From JANNVK01 sp031414415 (GTDB taxonomy: Bacteria; Acidobacteriota; Blastocatellia; Pyrinomonadales; Pyrinomonadaceae), in NCBI GenBank assembly GCA_031414415.1, contig JANNVK010000195.1, forward strand, positions 1 through 64,000: 64,000 nucleotides of DNA. Direction: 5' to 3'. Positions 36,395 to 44,821 of the stretch are shown here, in pieces (position 1 is the stretch's first letter; every line of letters begins with the position of its first letter). A program made the position numbers and the translations under genes. The notes below the pieces were generated by a model. It made no database searches. It saw only the letters and a list, made by a program, of their open reading frames with translations, and was not told where the DNA came from.

Positions 36395-37624
36395 TTAATG
36401 TCCGTGTGCTGCTTCTCGCAGATATTGAATTTCGCCGTCCCACATTCCGAACGGATTATTTTTTCGTTGCCAATCTTTGGTTGATAAATAACCTTCGGCG
36501 ACATTTATCAAACATTTATCGAGTTCTGTCGACATCGCTTCTTGGTCTAAATCAGTGCCGATAAAAACTATTTCCTGACGGCGATCACCCGTTTTTTCGT
36601 CCCATCTTTCATTGAGTTCAATCAGCGAATCGGCATCTAATTCCCATTCTTCTTTCGGCGTATCTGCCCACCAAACGCCCATCGGTTCGACGCGGCAAGC
36701 TCCGCCGGCTTGCGAATACATGCCGATAAAATTTGAATGACAAGCCAACCAAAAAAAACCTTTTGCACGCAACAAATTTGCTCGATCTTTTTGCAGAAAA
36801 TCCCAAAATTTGATTGGATTAAACGGCTTTCTGGCACGATAAACAAAACTTGAAATGCCGTATTCTTCAGTTTCGGGCGTGTGTTCGCCGCGAAGTTCGG
36901 CAAGCCAACCAGCAGCGGCACTCGCTTCGTCGAAATCAAATAAACCTGTGTCTAAAATTTCCGGCAGCTCAACTTTACCGAAATTTGCAACCAAAATTTT
37001 CGCCTTCGGATTCAATTTTTTTATCATTGCCCAAAGTTTGTCGAGTTCATTTTTTGTAATCAAATCAGCTTTGTTCAAGATAATGACGTTGGCAAATTCG
37101 ACTTGTTCAATCAGCAAATCGACGATTGTGCGGTCGTCGTTTTCGTCTAATTCCAGCCCGCGAAATCTCAATTCTTCGGCTTTGCGATAATCGTTTGTAA
37201 AATTAAAAGCATCGACAACCGTAACCATTGTGTCGAGTGTGGCGACATCGGAAAGGCTTTTTCCATCTTCATTTTCAAACGTAAAAGTTTCGGCAACCGG
37301 CAATGGTTCGCTGATTCCGGTTGATTCAATCAGCAAATAATCGAAGCGTTTTTCTGCCGCAAGTCGTGATATTTCAATCAGCAAATCTTCACGTAAAGTG
37401 CAGCAAATACAACCGTTCGACATCTCAACGAGTTTTTCTTCGGTTCGGTTAAAAGCACCTTGTTTGACGAGCGAAGCATCGATATTAACCTCGCTCATAT
37501 CGTTGACAATAACCGCGACTTTCAAACCGTCGCGGTTGTTCAAAACGTGATTGAGCAAGGTCGTTTTTCCTGCTCCCAAGAATCCCGATAAAACTGTAAC
37601 GGGCAATTTTTTTTGTAATTCCAT
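36395..37624 (-). CDS. COG0523 GTPase (CobW/YciC/ZNG1-like metallochaperone)
   Basis: The product has 409 residues. Walker A GFLGAGKTTLLNH, the diagnostic metal motif GCICCTLRED (CxCC), DYLLIESTGISEP and NKADL. The C-terminal CobW_C domain starts about residue 255 with ISSFVYRARKPF. The group moves zinc (or other metals) into target proteins under scarcity. Probably the first gene of a four-gene minus operon to 34535 and divergent from an ABC operon. Its metal is not readable from sequence; nearby C-minus ribosomal proteins favour zinc. Confidence 0.94.
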   Translation of the reverse strand: MELQKKLPVTVLSGFLGAGKTTLLNHVLNNRDGLKVAVIVNDMSEVNIDASLVKQGAFNRTEEKLVEMSNGCICCTLREDLLIEISRLAAEKRFDYLLIESTGISEPLPVAETFTFENEDGKSLSDVATLDTMVTVVDAFNFTNDYRKAEELRFRGLELDENDDRTIVDLLIEQVEFANVIILNKADLITKNELDKLWAMIKKLNPKAKILVANFGKVELPEILDTGLFDFDEASAAAGWLAELRGEHTPETEEYGISSFVYRARKPFNPIKFWDFLQKDRANLLRAKGFFWLACHSNFIGMYSQAGGACRVEPMGVWWADTPKEEWELDADSLIELNERWDEKTGDRRQEIVFIGTDLDQEAMSTELDKCLINVAEGYLSTKDWQRKNNPFGMWDGEIQYLREAAHGH

Positions 37625-37660
37625 AGTCTATTTATCCAAGTTTGGTTCAAACCAGAAAGA

Positions 37661-37675
37661 TTATCACCGCGATAA
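37661..37675. promoter_or_regulatory. inverted repeat in divergent promoter region
   Basis: TTATC-ACCGC-GATAA, a 5-bp inverted repeat with a 5-nt spacer, 37 bp upstream of the COG0523 gene. A Zur-type operator is conceivable, but the match to any published Zur box is not convincing. Confidence 0.25.
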
Positions 37676-37856
37676 ATATCGGACGACACAAATTTAATGA
37701 ATGGTAGAAAAACGCTGATGACAAGATTTTGAAGGTCGTTTTTAATTTTCATTTATTAAAACAATTTCGCCACACAACCTTGAAAAAAGTCCGTTCATTT
37801 AATTTTGCTCACAGGTTATTTTGAAATGCTGTAATTTTTTAGAATAGGAAAAATTT

Positions 37857-38534
37857 GTGGCAATTTTGGAAGTAAAAAATTTGATTAAAAGTTACGTTTC
37901 GCCAAGCGGTGAATCGCAAACGGTCATTGATGTTGCGTGTTTTGCGATTGATTCGGGCGAACAAATTGCTTTGCAAGGCGAAAGCGGTTCGGGCAAAACA
38001 ACTTTTCTTAATTTGATTGCGGGAATTTTGCAGGCTGATTCAGGCGAAATTATCATTGATGGCGAAGATATTTCGACACTTTCCGAACCGAAACGAGATT
38101 CAATCAGAGCTAAAAAAATTGGTTATGTCTTTCAAACATTTAATCTTTTGCAAGGCTTTTCGGCTTTGGAAAACGTGATTTTAGGAATGGCTTTCGGTAA
38201 CGGTGCAGACCTAACTCGTGCCGAGAACTTGTTGGAAAGAGTAGGTTTAGGTAATCGCAAGCACTATCAGCCGCGTCAGCTTTCAGTCGGACAGCAACAA
38301 AGAGTTGCGGTTGCGAGAGCTTTGGCGAATCGCCCAAAAATTGTTTTGGCAGATGAACCGACGGGAAATCTTGACCGCCGCCGTGTCTTTGAATCGCTCG
38401 AATTGATTCGTGAAATTTGCCTCGAAAATGAAACTGCATTGCTTTTGGTCAGCCACGACAAAGAAATTTTATCGAAGTTTGAAAAGGTCGAAAACTTGGC
38501 AAATATCAATCAAGCCACATCTTTTTATGAATGA
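37857..38534 (+). CDS. LolD/MacB-type ABC ATPase
   Basis: The product has 225 residues. Walker A GESGSGKTT, signature LSVGQQQRVA, Walker B VLADEPTGNLD, and His loop LLVSHDKE. This is the MacB/LolD-type ATPase group that pairs with FtsX-like permeases. The start is GTG at 37857 with AGGAAAAATTT before it. It overlaps the permease gene by 8 nt (ATGAATGA). The order ATPase, permease, His-rich lipoprotein, DUF3299 resembles the Zur-regulated PA4063-PA4066 set of Pseudomonas aeruginosa. Confidence 0.93.
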   Translation: MAILEVKNLIKSYVSPSGESQTVIDVACFAIDSGEQIALQGESGSGKTTFLNLIAGILQADSGEIIIDGEDISTLSEPKRDSIRAKKIGYVFQTFNLLQGFSALENVILGMAFGNGADLTRAENLLERVGLGNRKHYQPRQLSVGQQQRVAVARALANRPKIVLADEPTGNLDRRRVFESLELIREICLENETALLLVSHDKEILSKFEKVENLANINQATSFYE

Positions 38535-39782
38535 ATTGCTCTTAATTGTCCGCCGAAGTTTGCGACAGCACGCATTGTCAACAATCGTTACAATGTTGGC
38601 GATTGCTCTCGCCGGCGGACTTGTGATGTCAGTTTTTATGATTCAAAAGCAATCTTTTCAAGCATTTACGGGCGGCGATGTCGGATTCGACGCGGTTCTC
38701 GGAGCAAGAGGAAGCCAGCTTCAGTTAGTTTTAAACACAATTTTTCACCTTGAAACGTCCAACGGCAATATTCCGTTTTCAATGTATGAAGAAATTGCCA
38801 AAAATCCGCAGGTCGAACTGGCGATTCCATACGCGGTTGGCGACAACTATCAAGGCTTTCGGATTGTCGGCACAACCGCCGATATTTTTACAAAATTTGA
38901 ATATCGAAAAGGACAAAAATTTGAGGTTGCAGAAAACGGTAAGTTTTTTAATGCCAAAGAGAAAGAAGCCGTCATCGGTAATTTTGTCGCTCAAAAACAG
39001 GCTTAAAGGTCGGCGATATTTTTCAGCCTTATCACGGTCTGATTTTTGACGAAAATAATAAACACGACGACGATTACAAGGTTGTCGGAGTTTTGCAAAC
39101 TACGAATTCGCCATCCGACCGCGTTGTTTGGATTCCGCTTGAGGGAATTTATCGGATGAAAGGACACGTTTTGCGTGGCACAGGCGAAAATTTCAAAGCA
39201 AAAGACGGCGAAGAAATTCCTGCGGAAGCCAAAGAAGTTTCGGCTGTAATGTTGAAATTAAAATCTCTGCAAGCCGGAATGTCGCTCGAACAAACAATCA
39301 ACAAACAAGGCAAAGTCGCAACGCTGGCGTTTCCGATCGGTCGCACAATGGCAGAACTTTTCGACAAAATGGGTTGGATAAATCGCGTCTTGGAATTGGT
39401 CGCATATTTGGTGGTTGTCGTTGCCGCATTTTCGATTTTAGCAAGCATTTACAACTCAATAAACGAACGCCGCCGCGAGTTTGCAATTTTGCGGGCATTG
39501 GGTGCAAAACGCATCACCGTATTTTCCGTAATCATATTAGAATCAACAGTTATCGCCTTTCTCGGAACGCTTGTCGGGTTCGTGGTTTATTTCGTTATTT
39601 TGTTTTTTACGGCATCGATTGTGCAACGGGAAACAGGCGTAGTTTTGGATGTTGTGAAGTTTGATTCGGTGATGATTTTTACGCCGTTATTGATGATTTC
39701 GGTCGGAGCTTTTGCAGGTTTGATTCCGGCTTTCAAAGCATATCGAACCGATGTTTCAGAAAATTTAACACCTGTTTCGTAA
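38527..39782 (+). CDS. FtsX/MacB-like ABC permease, one-base frameshift
   Basis: The gene is split in two frames. From 38527 MNELLLIVRRSLRQH and a first membrane helix and periplasmic domain run to AQKQA-stop at 39006; the rest continues in another frame from about 39000 (TGLKVGDIFQPYHG) through three membrane helices to 39782. A single A missing in the run at 38993-38997 (5 instead of 6) restores the frame AQKTGLKVGD. The corrected protein has about 418 residues, normal for the family. It may be a sequencing error, a recent mutation, or slippage. It partners with the ATPase at 37857. Confidence 0.85.
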
Positions 39783-39790
39783 CAAATTTT

Positions 39791-40333
39791 ATGAAAAAAT
39801 ATCTACTTATTATCGCCGTATTTTCGCTTTTGGCAGTCAGTTGTCAAACGAATCAATTGCCGTCAACAAACCAAAATAGCGTCAAGATCAAGCCGAAAAT
39901 TCAAGCGAAAATTCAAGAATCGCCCGAAAAAAAAGAAACAATCAAAGATGAACATTCACACGAACATCAAGCTCCGCACGGCGGCACTTTAATTGCATTT
40001 GGCGAGGAATTTGCACATCTTGAAATTGTTTTGGACGAGAAAATCGGCAAGATAACAGTTTATGTTTTAGACGGTGAAGCGGAAAAATCAGTACAAATTT
40101 CGCAGGCTGAAATTGAAATAGAAATAGAAAAACCAAAGAAATTTAAGGTTATTTTGAAAGCATTTGAAAACGCTTTAACGGGCGAAAAAATTGGTGCAAC
40201 CTCAGAGTTTTCAACAACTTCGGACGATCTAAAAGGCTTACTCAATTTTGACGGCAAAGTAAAGTTTATTAAAGTTAAAGGCACGGAATTTAAGTCGGAA
40301 AAATTTAATTTTCCGAAAGGAAACGAACATTAA
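39791..40333 (+). CDS. His-rich putative metal-binding lipoprotein
   Basis: The product has 180 residues with a lipoprotein signal (lipobox AVSC, Cys at about 19). A His cluster DEHSHEHQAPHGGTL at about 54-68 could bind zinc. The rest is a beta-rich domain (FAHLEIVLDEKIGKITVYVLD) with no catalytic motif. It lies 8 nt after the permease gene and overlaps the next gene by TAATG. PA4063 in Pseudomonas aeruginosa, a periplasmic zinc binder, is a possible counterpart. Confidence 0.87.
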   Translation: MKKYLLIIAVFSLLAVSCQTNQLPSTNQNSVKIKPKIQAKIQESPEKKETIKDEHSHEHQAPHGGTLIAFGEEFAHLEIVLDEKIGKITVYVLDGEAEKSVQISQAEIEIEIEKPKKFKVILKAFENALTGEKIGATSEFSTTSDDLKGLLNFDGKVKFIKVKGTEFKSEKFNFPKGNEH

Positions 40334-40917
40334 TGAAAATTGGAATAAGTATGCAAAAAGACGAAAATAATTCACCGAAAAAACCACGCTCAACCGTTTC
40401 GGCTGTGCTTCAAACGACGGCGTTTCTTGGTGGAATTATCTTAATCGTCGGGCTAATTTTCTTTGCGGTAAATTCCAAAACAACTAAACCAACGGTTAAA
40501 CCCGAATATCAACAACTTTCGTTCTACAAACTGAGCAATTTTGAATACGTTACGCCAAATCCATTTGAAAAAAAGGACGAGCAAAAAATAGTTGAAAATA
40601 TCATACCTCAAGAAATTTTGGATTTAAACAACACAAAAGTCGGGCTTTCCGGCTTTATGTTGCCTTACGAAGTTGATGACGACGGCAACGTCAGTGAGTT
40701 TGCTCTTAACGGCAATTTCGATATGTGTTATTTCGGTGCACCGGTTGCTTTAAATGAATGGATTATGGTTAAAATGGATAAAAATATAAAGGTAAAATAT
40801 ACTCACAAACCGATTCAAGTTTATGGTGTTTTAGAGGTTGGTGAAGAAAACAAAGACGGCGATGTTGTCAGCCTTTATCGTTTAAATCTCGAAAAGTTAG
40901 GTGATTATGCAAAGTAA
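40333..40917 (+). CDS. DUF3299-like membrane-anchored protein
   Basis: The product has 194 residues with one N-terminal membrane helix (about 24-44). The core NNTKVGLSGFMLPYEVDDDGNVSEF followed by MCYFGAPVALNEWIMV and QVYGVLEVGEE fits the DUF3299 pattern. Its role is unknown; related genes occur beside COG0523 and PA4064/4065-like transporters. It starts with the TAATG overlap from the lipoprotein gene and ends 11 nt inside the PhoD-like gene. Confidence 0.84.
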   Translation: MKIGISMQKDENNSPKKPRSTVSAVLQTTAFLGGIILIVGLIFFAVNSKTTKPTVKPEYQQLSFYKLSNFEYVTPNPFEKKDEQKIVENIIPQEILDLNNTKVGLSGFMLPYEVDDDGNVSEFALNGNFDMCYFGAPVALNEWIMVKMDKNIKVKYTHKPIQVYGVLEVGEENKDGDVVSLYRLNLEKLGDYAK

Positions 40918-42268
40918 AAATTCGCGTCAATTTATACGAAATTTAGTTGTTTTAATTCTGCTTTTTTGTGCTTCAACGATTGCTCAAACGACGATTTTGC
41001 GTTCGGGTCCGATGCTTGGTTATAGTGAAATGACTGAAACGGTTGTTTGGTTGCAGAGTAAAACGCCCGCAAAAGTTTATTTAAAGTATTGGAAACAAGG
41101 CGAAACTAAGTCTCTGAGTCAGACGAAAACAATCCAAACCGTTGAGGAAAATGACCACATCGCACGTTTCATAATATCAAACCTCGCGTTTGGAACTCGT
41201 TATGAATATGAGGTTTATCTTGACAATCGGAAGCTCAAAGTTGATTATCCGCTGCAATTCCAGACCCAACAGATGTGGCGTTGGCGAGGCGATCCGCCGA
41301 ATTTTAAGTTTGCGTTCGGTTCATGCTCGTATGTAAACGATCCGCCTTTTGACCGTCCGGGAAAGCCATATGGTTCAGGAATGGAAATTTTTCAGACGAT
41401 TGCCGACCGAAAACCGGATTTTATGCTGTGGCTTGGCGACAATCTTTATTACCGCGAAGCTGATTGGCTGACCGAATCCGGAATGCGTTATCGCAACGCG
41501 AAAAATCGTGAGCTTCCCGAAATGCGACAACTTTTGGCTAATACGCATAATTATGCGATTTGGGACGACCACGATTTCGGAAATAACGATTCGGATTACA
41601 CTTTTCGTTTGCGTGAACAATCGCTCAAGATTTTTCAAGATTATTGGGCAAATAATACTTACGGAATGGCGGAAACAAAGGGAATTTTCGGGCGTTTTGA
41701 ATGGGGCGATGTTGAATTCTTTTTGCTCGACGACAGGTATCATCGCTCGCCGAATAATTCTACCGAAGCAGATAAAGCAATGTTCGGAGAATCGCAAATG
41801 CGTTGGTTGCGTGACAGTTTGCGGAACAGCAAAGCCGCTTTCAAAATTGTTGTCGGCGGAAATCAAATGCTAAATCCGCTTACGCCGTGGGAGGCTTGGG
41901 TCGAGTTTCCCGAAGAACAAAAACGATTTTTCGATTTTCTCAAAGCCTCAAAAGTTGAAGGTGTATTGTTTTTTTCGGGCGACAGACATTACACGGAATT
42001 GTTGAAAAGAAACGATTTAACAGGTTATCCGCTTTACGATTTTACGAGCAGTCCGCTGACATCGGGCAATGCTAAACCGTCAAAAGACGAAGAAACCAAT
42101 CCGTATCGAGTAGCGAACACTTTGCTTTTAGATGTAAAAAACTTTGCAATCGTTGAGGTCAGCGGAAAAGATAAAGAGCGAAAATTAACGCTCAAAGCCA
42201 TTGACGCAAGCGGTAAAGAACATTGGAAACACGAGATATTGCAAAACGAACTGCGATTTCCGAAATAA
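40907..42268 (+). CDS. PhoD-like metallophosphatase (alkaline phosphatase D family)
   Basis: About 453 residues with a signal peptide. FGSCSYVND, MLWLGDNLYY, AIWDDHDFGNND and FFSGDRHYTELL are the metal-binding boxes of PhoD enzymes, which hydrolyse phosphate mono- or diesters with Fe/Ca-type centres, not zinc. A GTG at 40901 is possible, but the ATG at 40907 is preferred. It overlaps the DUF3299 gene and ends the plus operon from 37857. It might replace a zinc-dependent phosphatase; that is inference. Confidence 0.92.
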   Translation: MQSKNSRQFIRNLVVLILLFCASTIAQTTILRSGPMLGYSEMTETVVWLQSKTPAKVYLKYWKQGETKSLSQTKTIQTVEENDHIARFIISNLAFGTRYEYEVYLDNRKLKVDYPLQFQTQQMWRWRGDPPNFKFAFGSCSYVNDPPFDRPGKPYGSGMEIFQTIADRKPDFMLWLGDNLYYREADWLTESGMRYRNAKNRELPEMRQLLANTHNYAIWDDHDFGNNDSDYTFRLREQSLKIFQDYWANNTYGMAETKGIFGRFEWGDVEFFLLDDRYHRSPNNSTEADKAMFGESQMRWLRDSLRNSKAAFKIVVGGNQMLNPLTPWEAWVEFPEEQKRFFDFLKASKVEGVLFFSGDRHYTELLKRNDLTGYPLYDFTSSPLTSGNAKPSKDEETNPYRVANTLLLDVKNFAIVEVSGKDKERKLTLKAIDASGKEHWKHEILQNELRFPK

Positions 42269-42353
42269 AATGTGTCCGGCTTTAGCTTTCAAAACACGCT
42301 TCTTAACAGTCGCGTTTGTGCCTGCTTTTTCGTAACTGATTAGGTCAGTTATC

Positions 42354-42461
42354 GGGAATAAGGGTGTGAATTACCAAATAAGTTTTGTGTCGAAATCTTT
42401 TACCGGATTAAAACCTGAAAGAACTTCTTCACGCTCTTACTCACTTAAACCCTTTATTCCC
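42354..42461. repeat. imperfect inverted repeat between convergent genes
   Basis: GGGAATAAGGGT (42354-42365) is repeated inverted as ACCCTTTATTCCC (42449-42461) with one extra base. About 80 bp lie between. It could be a MITE-like element or a long bidirectional hairpin. No gene is seen between 42269 and 42480. Confidence 0.6.
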
Positions 42462-42480
42462 TAATACATATCACTTAACT

Positions 42481-43608
42481 TCAGCATTCACATTGATCGC
42501 GGCAGCAAGTTAAATCGTCGAGATACATTCCGCGGCGGCGATATTCTTCCAAAGGTTCGGTGTCAATTTTCAAATGCTCGCCGATTGATTTTCCGACCAC
42601 GGCAAAACGCTGACGAAATTTGTAAATAAAACAAAACAGAGCCTCGCCGTGTTTTACTTGCGAACCAACTAAATACAAGCCTTTGGTGATGGTTGATTCA
42701 TCGCTTTCTTCTTTCAAAAGTGCAAATTTTCCGTCTTCGTCAAACTCAAAAAAGTCTTTGACCATTGCCAAACTGCCGGAAAATCCGGTTGCTAAAATCG
42801 GTTTCGTCGGGCTGGTTATTTCGACGGTGTTTTCTTCTAAATCTTCGCCGCGAATAACGTAATGACCGTTATTTTTTTCGACACGGGCAAAAATCATTCC
42901 GCCGGTTAGTTCCAAATTACCTGTTTGTACGGCTTTGCGGATTCTTTGCAGCGTGAATGGCGAAAGCGAAACACTCGGATCGCTGTCGGTTTCTTCCCAA
43001 GTTGAATGAACGTCGTAAACGCGAACTTTTTTGCCGAGTTTGGTGAGATGAAAAGCCGCGTCAATTCCGCTTTCGTAACCGCCTAAAATCGTAAATTCAT
43101 CGCCTTCCAAATCTCGCCAATCTTCAACTTGCGAGTTGTGAATCGTGTTTTCTTGCCCGACAATTGAATCGGTTTTTGGATAAAAAAACTCGCCCGCAGC
43201 CCAAATGACGATTTTTGAAGTCATTTCGCCTCTTGAAGTGTCGAGAACAAATCCTGCCGAAACTTTTTTGACCGAAAAAACTTCAGTTTCTTCTAAAACG
43301 TGAAGGTCAAAACCTTTGACAACGCCTCGCAAGTAATGCGAATATTCTTCGCCGGTCGGATGCTCGCTTTTGAGCGTATATGCCGGCGAAGTGTTGTAAG
43401 TAATAGCGTTAAGGTCAGGCGAACCAAAATTATTACTCGTAAAAGAAGGTGTGATAAACCGCATTCCTTTTGACCATTTGAGAAACGATGCACCAACTTT
43501 TCCTTGCTCAAGCACAACATAAGAATCAATGCCTAAGTCTTTCAAAACATTAGCCATTCCAACTCCGGCTGCACCGCCACCAACAATAATTACGTCCAAC
43601 ATTTTCAT
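42481..43608 (-). CDS. FAD/NAD(P)-dependent oxidoreductase with Cys-rich tail
   Basis: The product has 375 residues. VIIVGGGAAGVGMANVL is the FAD Rossmann motif; the second, FTILGGYESGIDAAFHL, binds NAD(P)H; a CzcO/flavin monooxygenase or thioredoxin reductase-like layout is likely. The last residues LTCCRDQCEC have four Cys in eight residues and look like a metal or disulfide site. It ends the minus operon that carries L28, L33 and L31 and lies 15 nt after L31. Redox or metal role in zinc scarcity is inferred. Confidence 0.88.
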   Translation of the reverse strand: MKMLDVIIVGGGAAGVGMANVLKDLGIDSYVVLEQGKVGASFLKWSKGMRFITPSFTSNNFGSPDLNAITYNTSPAYTLKSEHPTGEEYSHYLRGVVKGFDLHVLEETEVFSVKKVSAGFVLDTSRGEMTSKIVIWAAGEFFYPKTDSIVGQENTIHNSQVEDWRDLEGDEFTILGGYESGIDAAFHLTKLGKKVRVYDVHSTWEETDSDPSVSLSPFTLQRIRKAVQTGNLELTGGMIFARVEKNNGHYVIRGEDLEENTVEITSPTKPILATGFSGSLAMVKDFFEFDEDGKFALLKEESDESTITKGLYLVGSQVKHGEALFCFIYKFRQRFAVVGKSIGEHLKIDTEPLEEYRRRGMYLDDLTCCRDQCEC

Positions 43609-43623
43609 ATTAATTACTCTACA

Positions 43624-43872
43624 TTATTTGCCGCGTTTATATCGCTGATTAAATTTCTCGACTCGTCCGGCGGTATCAATCATACGCTGTGTTCCCGTAA
43701 AAAACGGATGCGAAAGATTTGAAATTTCAATTTGCACAAGCGGATAAGTGTTTCCATCTTCCCAAGCAATCGTTTTTTCGGTTTTAATCGTTGAACGAGT
43801 GAGAAAAGCGTGATTAATTGAAGTGTCTTGAAAAACAACTTCGCGGTATTCGGGATGTATTCCTTTTTTCAT
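43624..43872 (-). CDS. rpmE2: 50S ribosomal protein L31 type B
   Basis: The product has 82 residues: MKKGIHPEYREVVFQDTS at the start and SHPFFTGTQRMIDTAGRVEKFNQRY at the end are L31. No cysteines are present, so the zinc ribbon of type A L31 is absent. Type B is made under zinc scarcity in many bacteria. It overlaps the preceding gene by 4 nt and precedes the oxidoreductase by 15 nt. Confidence 0.96.
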   Translation of the reverse strand: MKKGIHPEYREVVFQDTSINHAFLTRSTIKTEKTIAWEDGNTYPLVQIEISNLSHPFFTGTQRMIDTAGRVEKFNQRYKRGK

Positions 43873-44399
43873 ATATTTTGTAATTTATTCCAACTATTTC
43901 TGATTTTTCTAATTCCAAATTCGGTGTTGCTCCATTCTTTCAAACAAGATTTCCGCCATTGCTTGCCGCAAGTTAAGTCAATCCATCTTTCATATTCTAA
44001 AAGCCAAATAATCAAACTTTTCAACAGAAATTTGGTATGTTTGGTTTCAATCGGATTAGCTGGCAATCTTCTTTTTGGTAGCAAATCGCTCTGCCAAATT
44101 GGAAGTTCGAGTTTCGAATTAGAAAGTAATTTCGGTTGAAACTCATATCGTTTAAGAAAAACTCCGCCGAGACTACTGTCGCCGAAAAAGATGCCGAAGC
44201 CAAATAATGCAACCTCTTGAGAATCGCTAATTTTGATACGATATGAATTTCCACCTGTCTTTCCGGCGGGAACGCCAAATCGCTCAAAGCCATATTTGAC
44301 AAGCAAATTTCCGCTTTCGTGCATAATATCTTTGCCAAAAAACCACATTTGATGATGTAGTATCTTTTCTCCGAATTTAACGGTTTTGGTAGAAAACAT
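43869..44399 (-). CDS. conserved hypothetical protein among ribosomal paralogs
   Basis: The product has 176 residues, no signal and no membrane helix. HHQMWFFGKDIMHESGNLLVKYGFERFG, ALFGFGIFFGDSSLGGVFLKRYEF and WLLEYERWI look conserved. I have a vague memory of such proteins in other phyla without assigned function. It starts 2 nt after L33 and overlaps L31 by 4 nt (ATGA), so it is an integral member of the zinc-scarcity ribosomal operon. A role in ribosome or metal homeostasis is inferred from position. Confidence 0.85.
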   Translation of the reverse strand: MFSTKTVKFGEKILHHQMWFFGKDIMHESGNLLVKYGFERFGVPAGKTGGNSYRIKISDSQEVALFGFGIFFGDSSLGGVFLKRYEFQPKLLSNSKLELPIWQSDLLPKRRLPANPIETKHTKFLLKSLIIWLLEYERWIDLTCGKQWRKSCLKEWSNTEFGIRKIRNSWNKLQNI

Positions 44400-44401
44400 C
44401 G

Positions 44402-44560
44402 CTATTTTGATTCTTTATAGATAACATGCTTTCGCACCACGGGATCATATTTTCTAAACTCCAGTCGCTGCGGTGTGTTCGCCTTGTTTTTGGTTGTGTA
44501 ATAACAATGCGGACTTTCCGTGCTTCGCAACTTTATATTTTCTCGTTTACCTTTTGCCAT
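44402..44560 (-). CDS. rpmG: 50S ribosomal protein L33, C-minus paralog
   Basis: The product has 52 residues: MAKGKRENIKLRSTES at the start, then HCYYTTKNKANTPQRLEFRK, typical L33. Only one Cys is present, so the CxxC pairs of the zinc-binding form are absent. It starts at ATG 44560, sharing TAATG with L28, and ends 2 nt before the next gene. The gene is too short for most ORF filters; the frame was read directly. Confidence 0.95.
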   Translation of the reverse strand: MAKGKRENIKLRSTESPHCYYTTKNKANTPQRLEFRKYDPVVRKHVIYKESK

Positions 44561-44796
44561 TAGATTTTTTCTCCTCTCGCACGCATTTTGCGAACCTCTG
44601 TTTCAATTCCATTTTTAGAAATTGTCTTTATTCCGCGAGCCGTAACTTTCAAGCGAATCCAACGATTTTCGCTTTCCAAGTAATATCGCTTCTTTTGTAA
44701 ATTTGGTAAAAACTTGCGTTTCGTTTTGTTATTTGCGTGCGAAACATTGTTTCCGCTCATCGGTTTTTTGCCAGTAATTTGGCATACTTTTGACAT
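44560..44796 (-). CDS. rpmB: 50S ribosomal protein L28, C-minus paralog
   Basis: The product has 78 residues: MSKVCQITGKKPMSGNNVSHANNKTKR is a typical L28 start. It has only one Cys (residue 5), so no zinc ribbon. With L33 and L31 it forms a set of zinc-independent ribosomal paralogs. It lies 25 nt after the TonB receptor gene and shares TAATG with L33. Confidence 0.95.
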   Translation of the reverse strand: MSKVCQITGKKPMSGNNVSHANNKTKRKFLPNLQKKRYYLESENRWIRLKVTARGIKTISKNGIETEVRKMRARGEKI

Positions 44797-44821
44797 TTTT
44801 TTCTCCTCCAGATAGTTCTTT

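Noticed and set aside
39093..39782. A separate permease gene starting at TTG 39093
   Set aside because: The frame continues upstream to 39000 with family-like sequence, so it is the second half of a frameshifted gene.
41375..41866. A 163-residue minus frame opposite the PhoD-like gene
   Set aside because: Antisense to conserved metal-binding boxes; no independent support.
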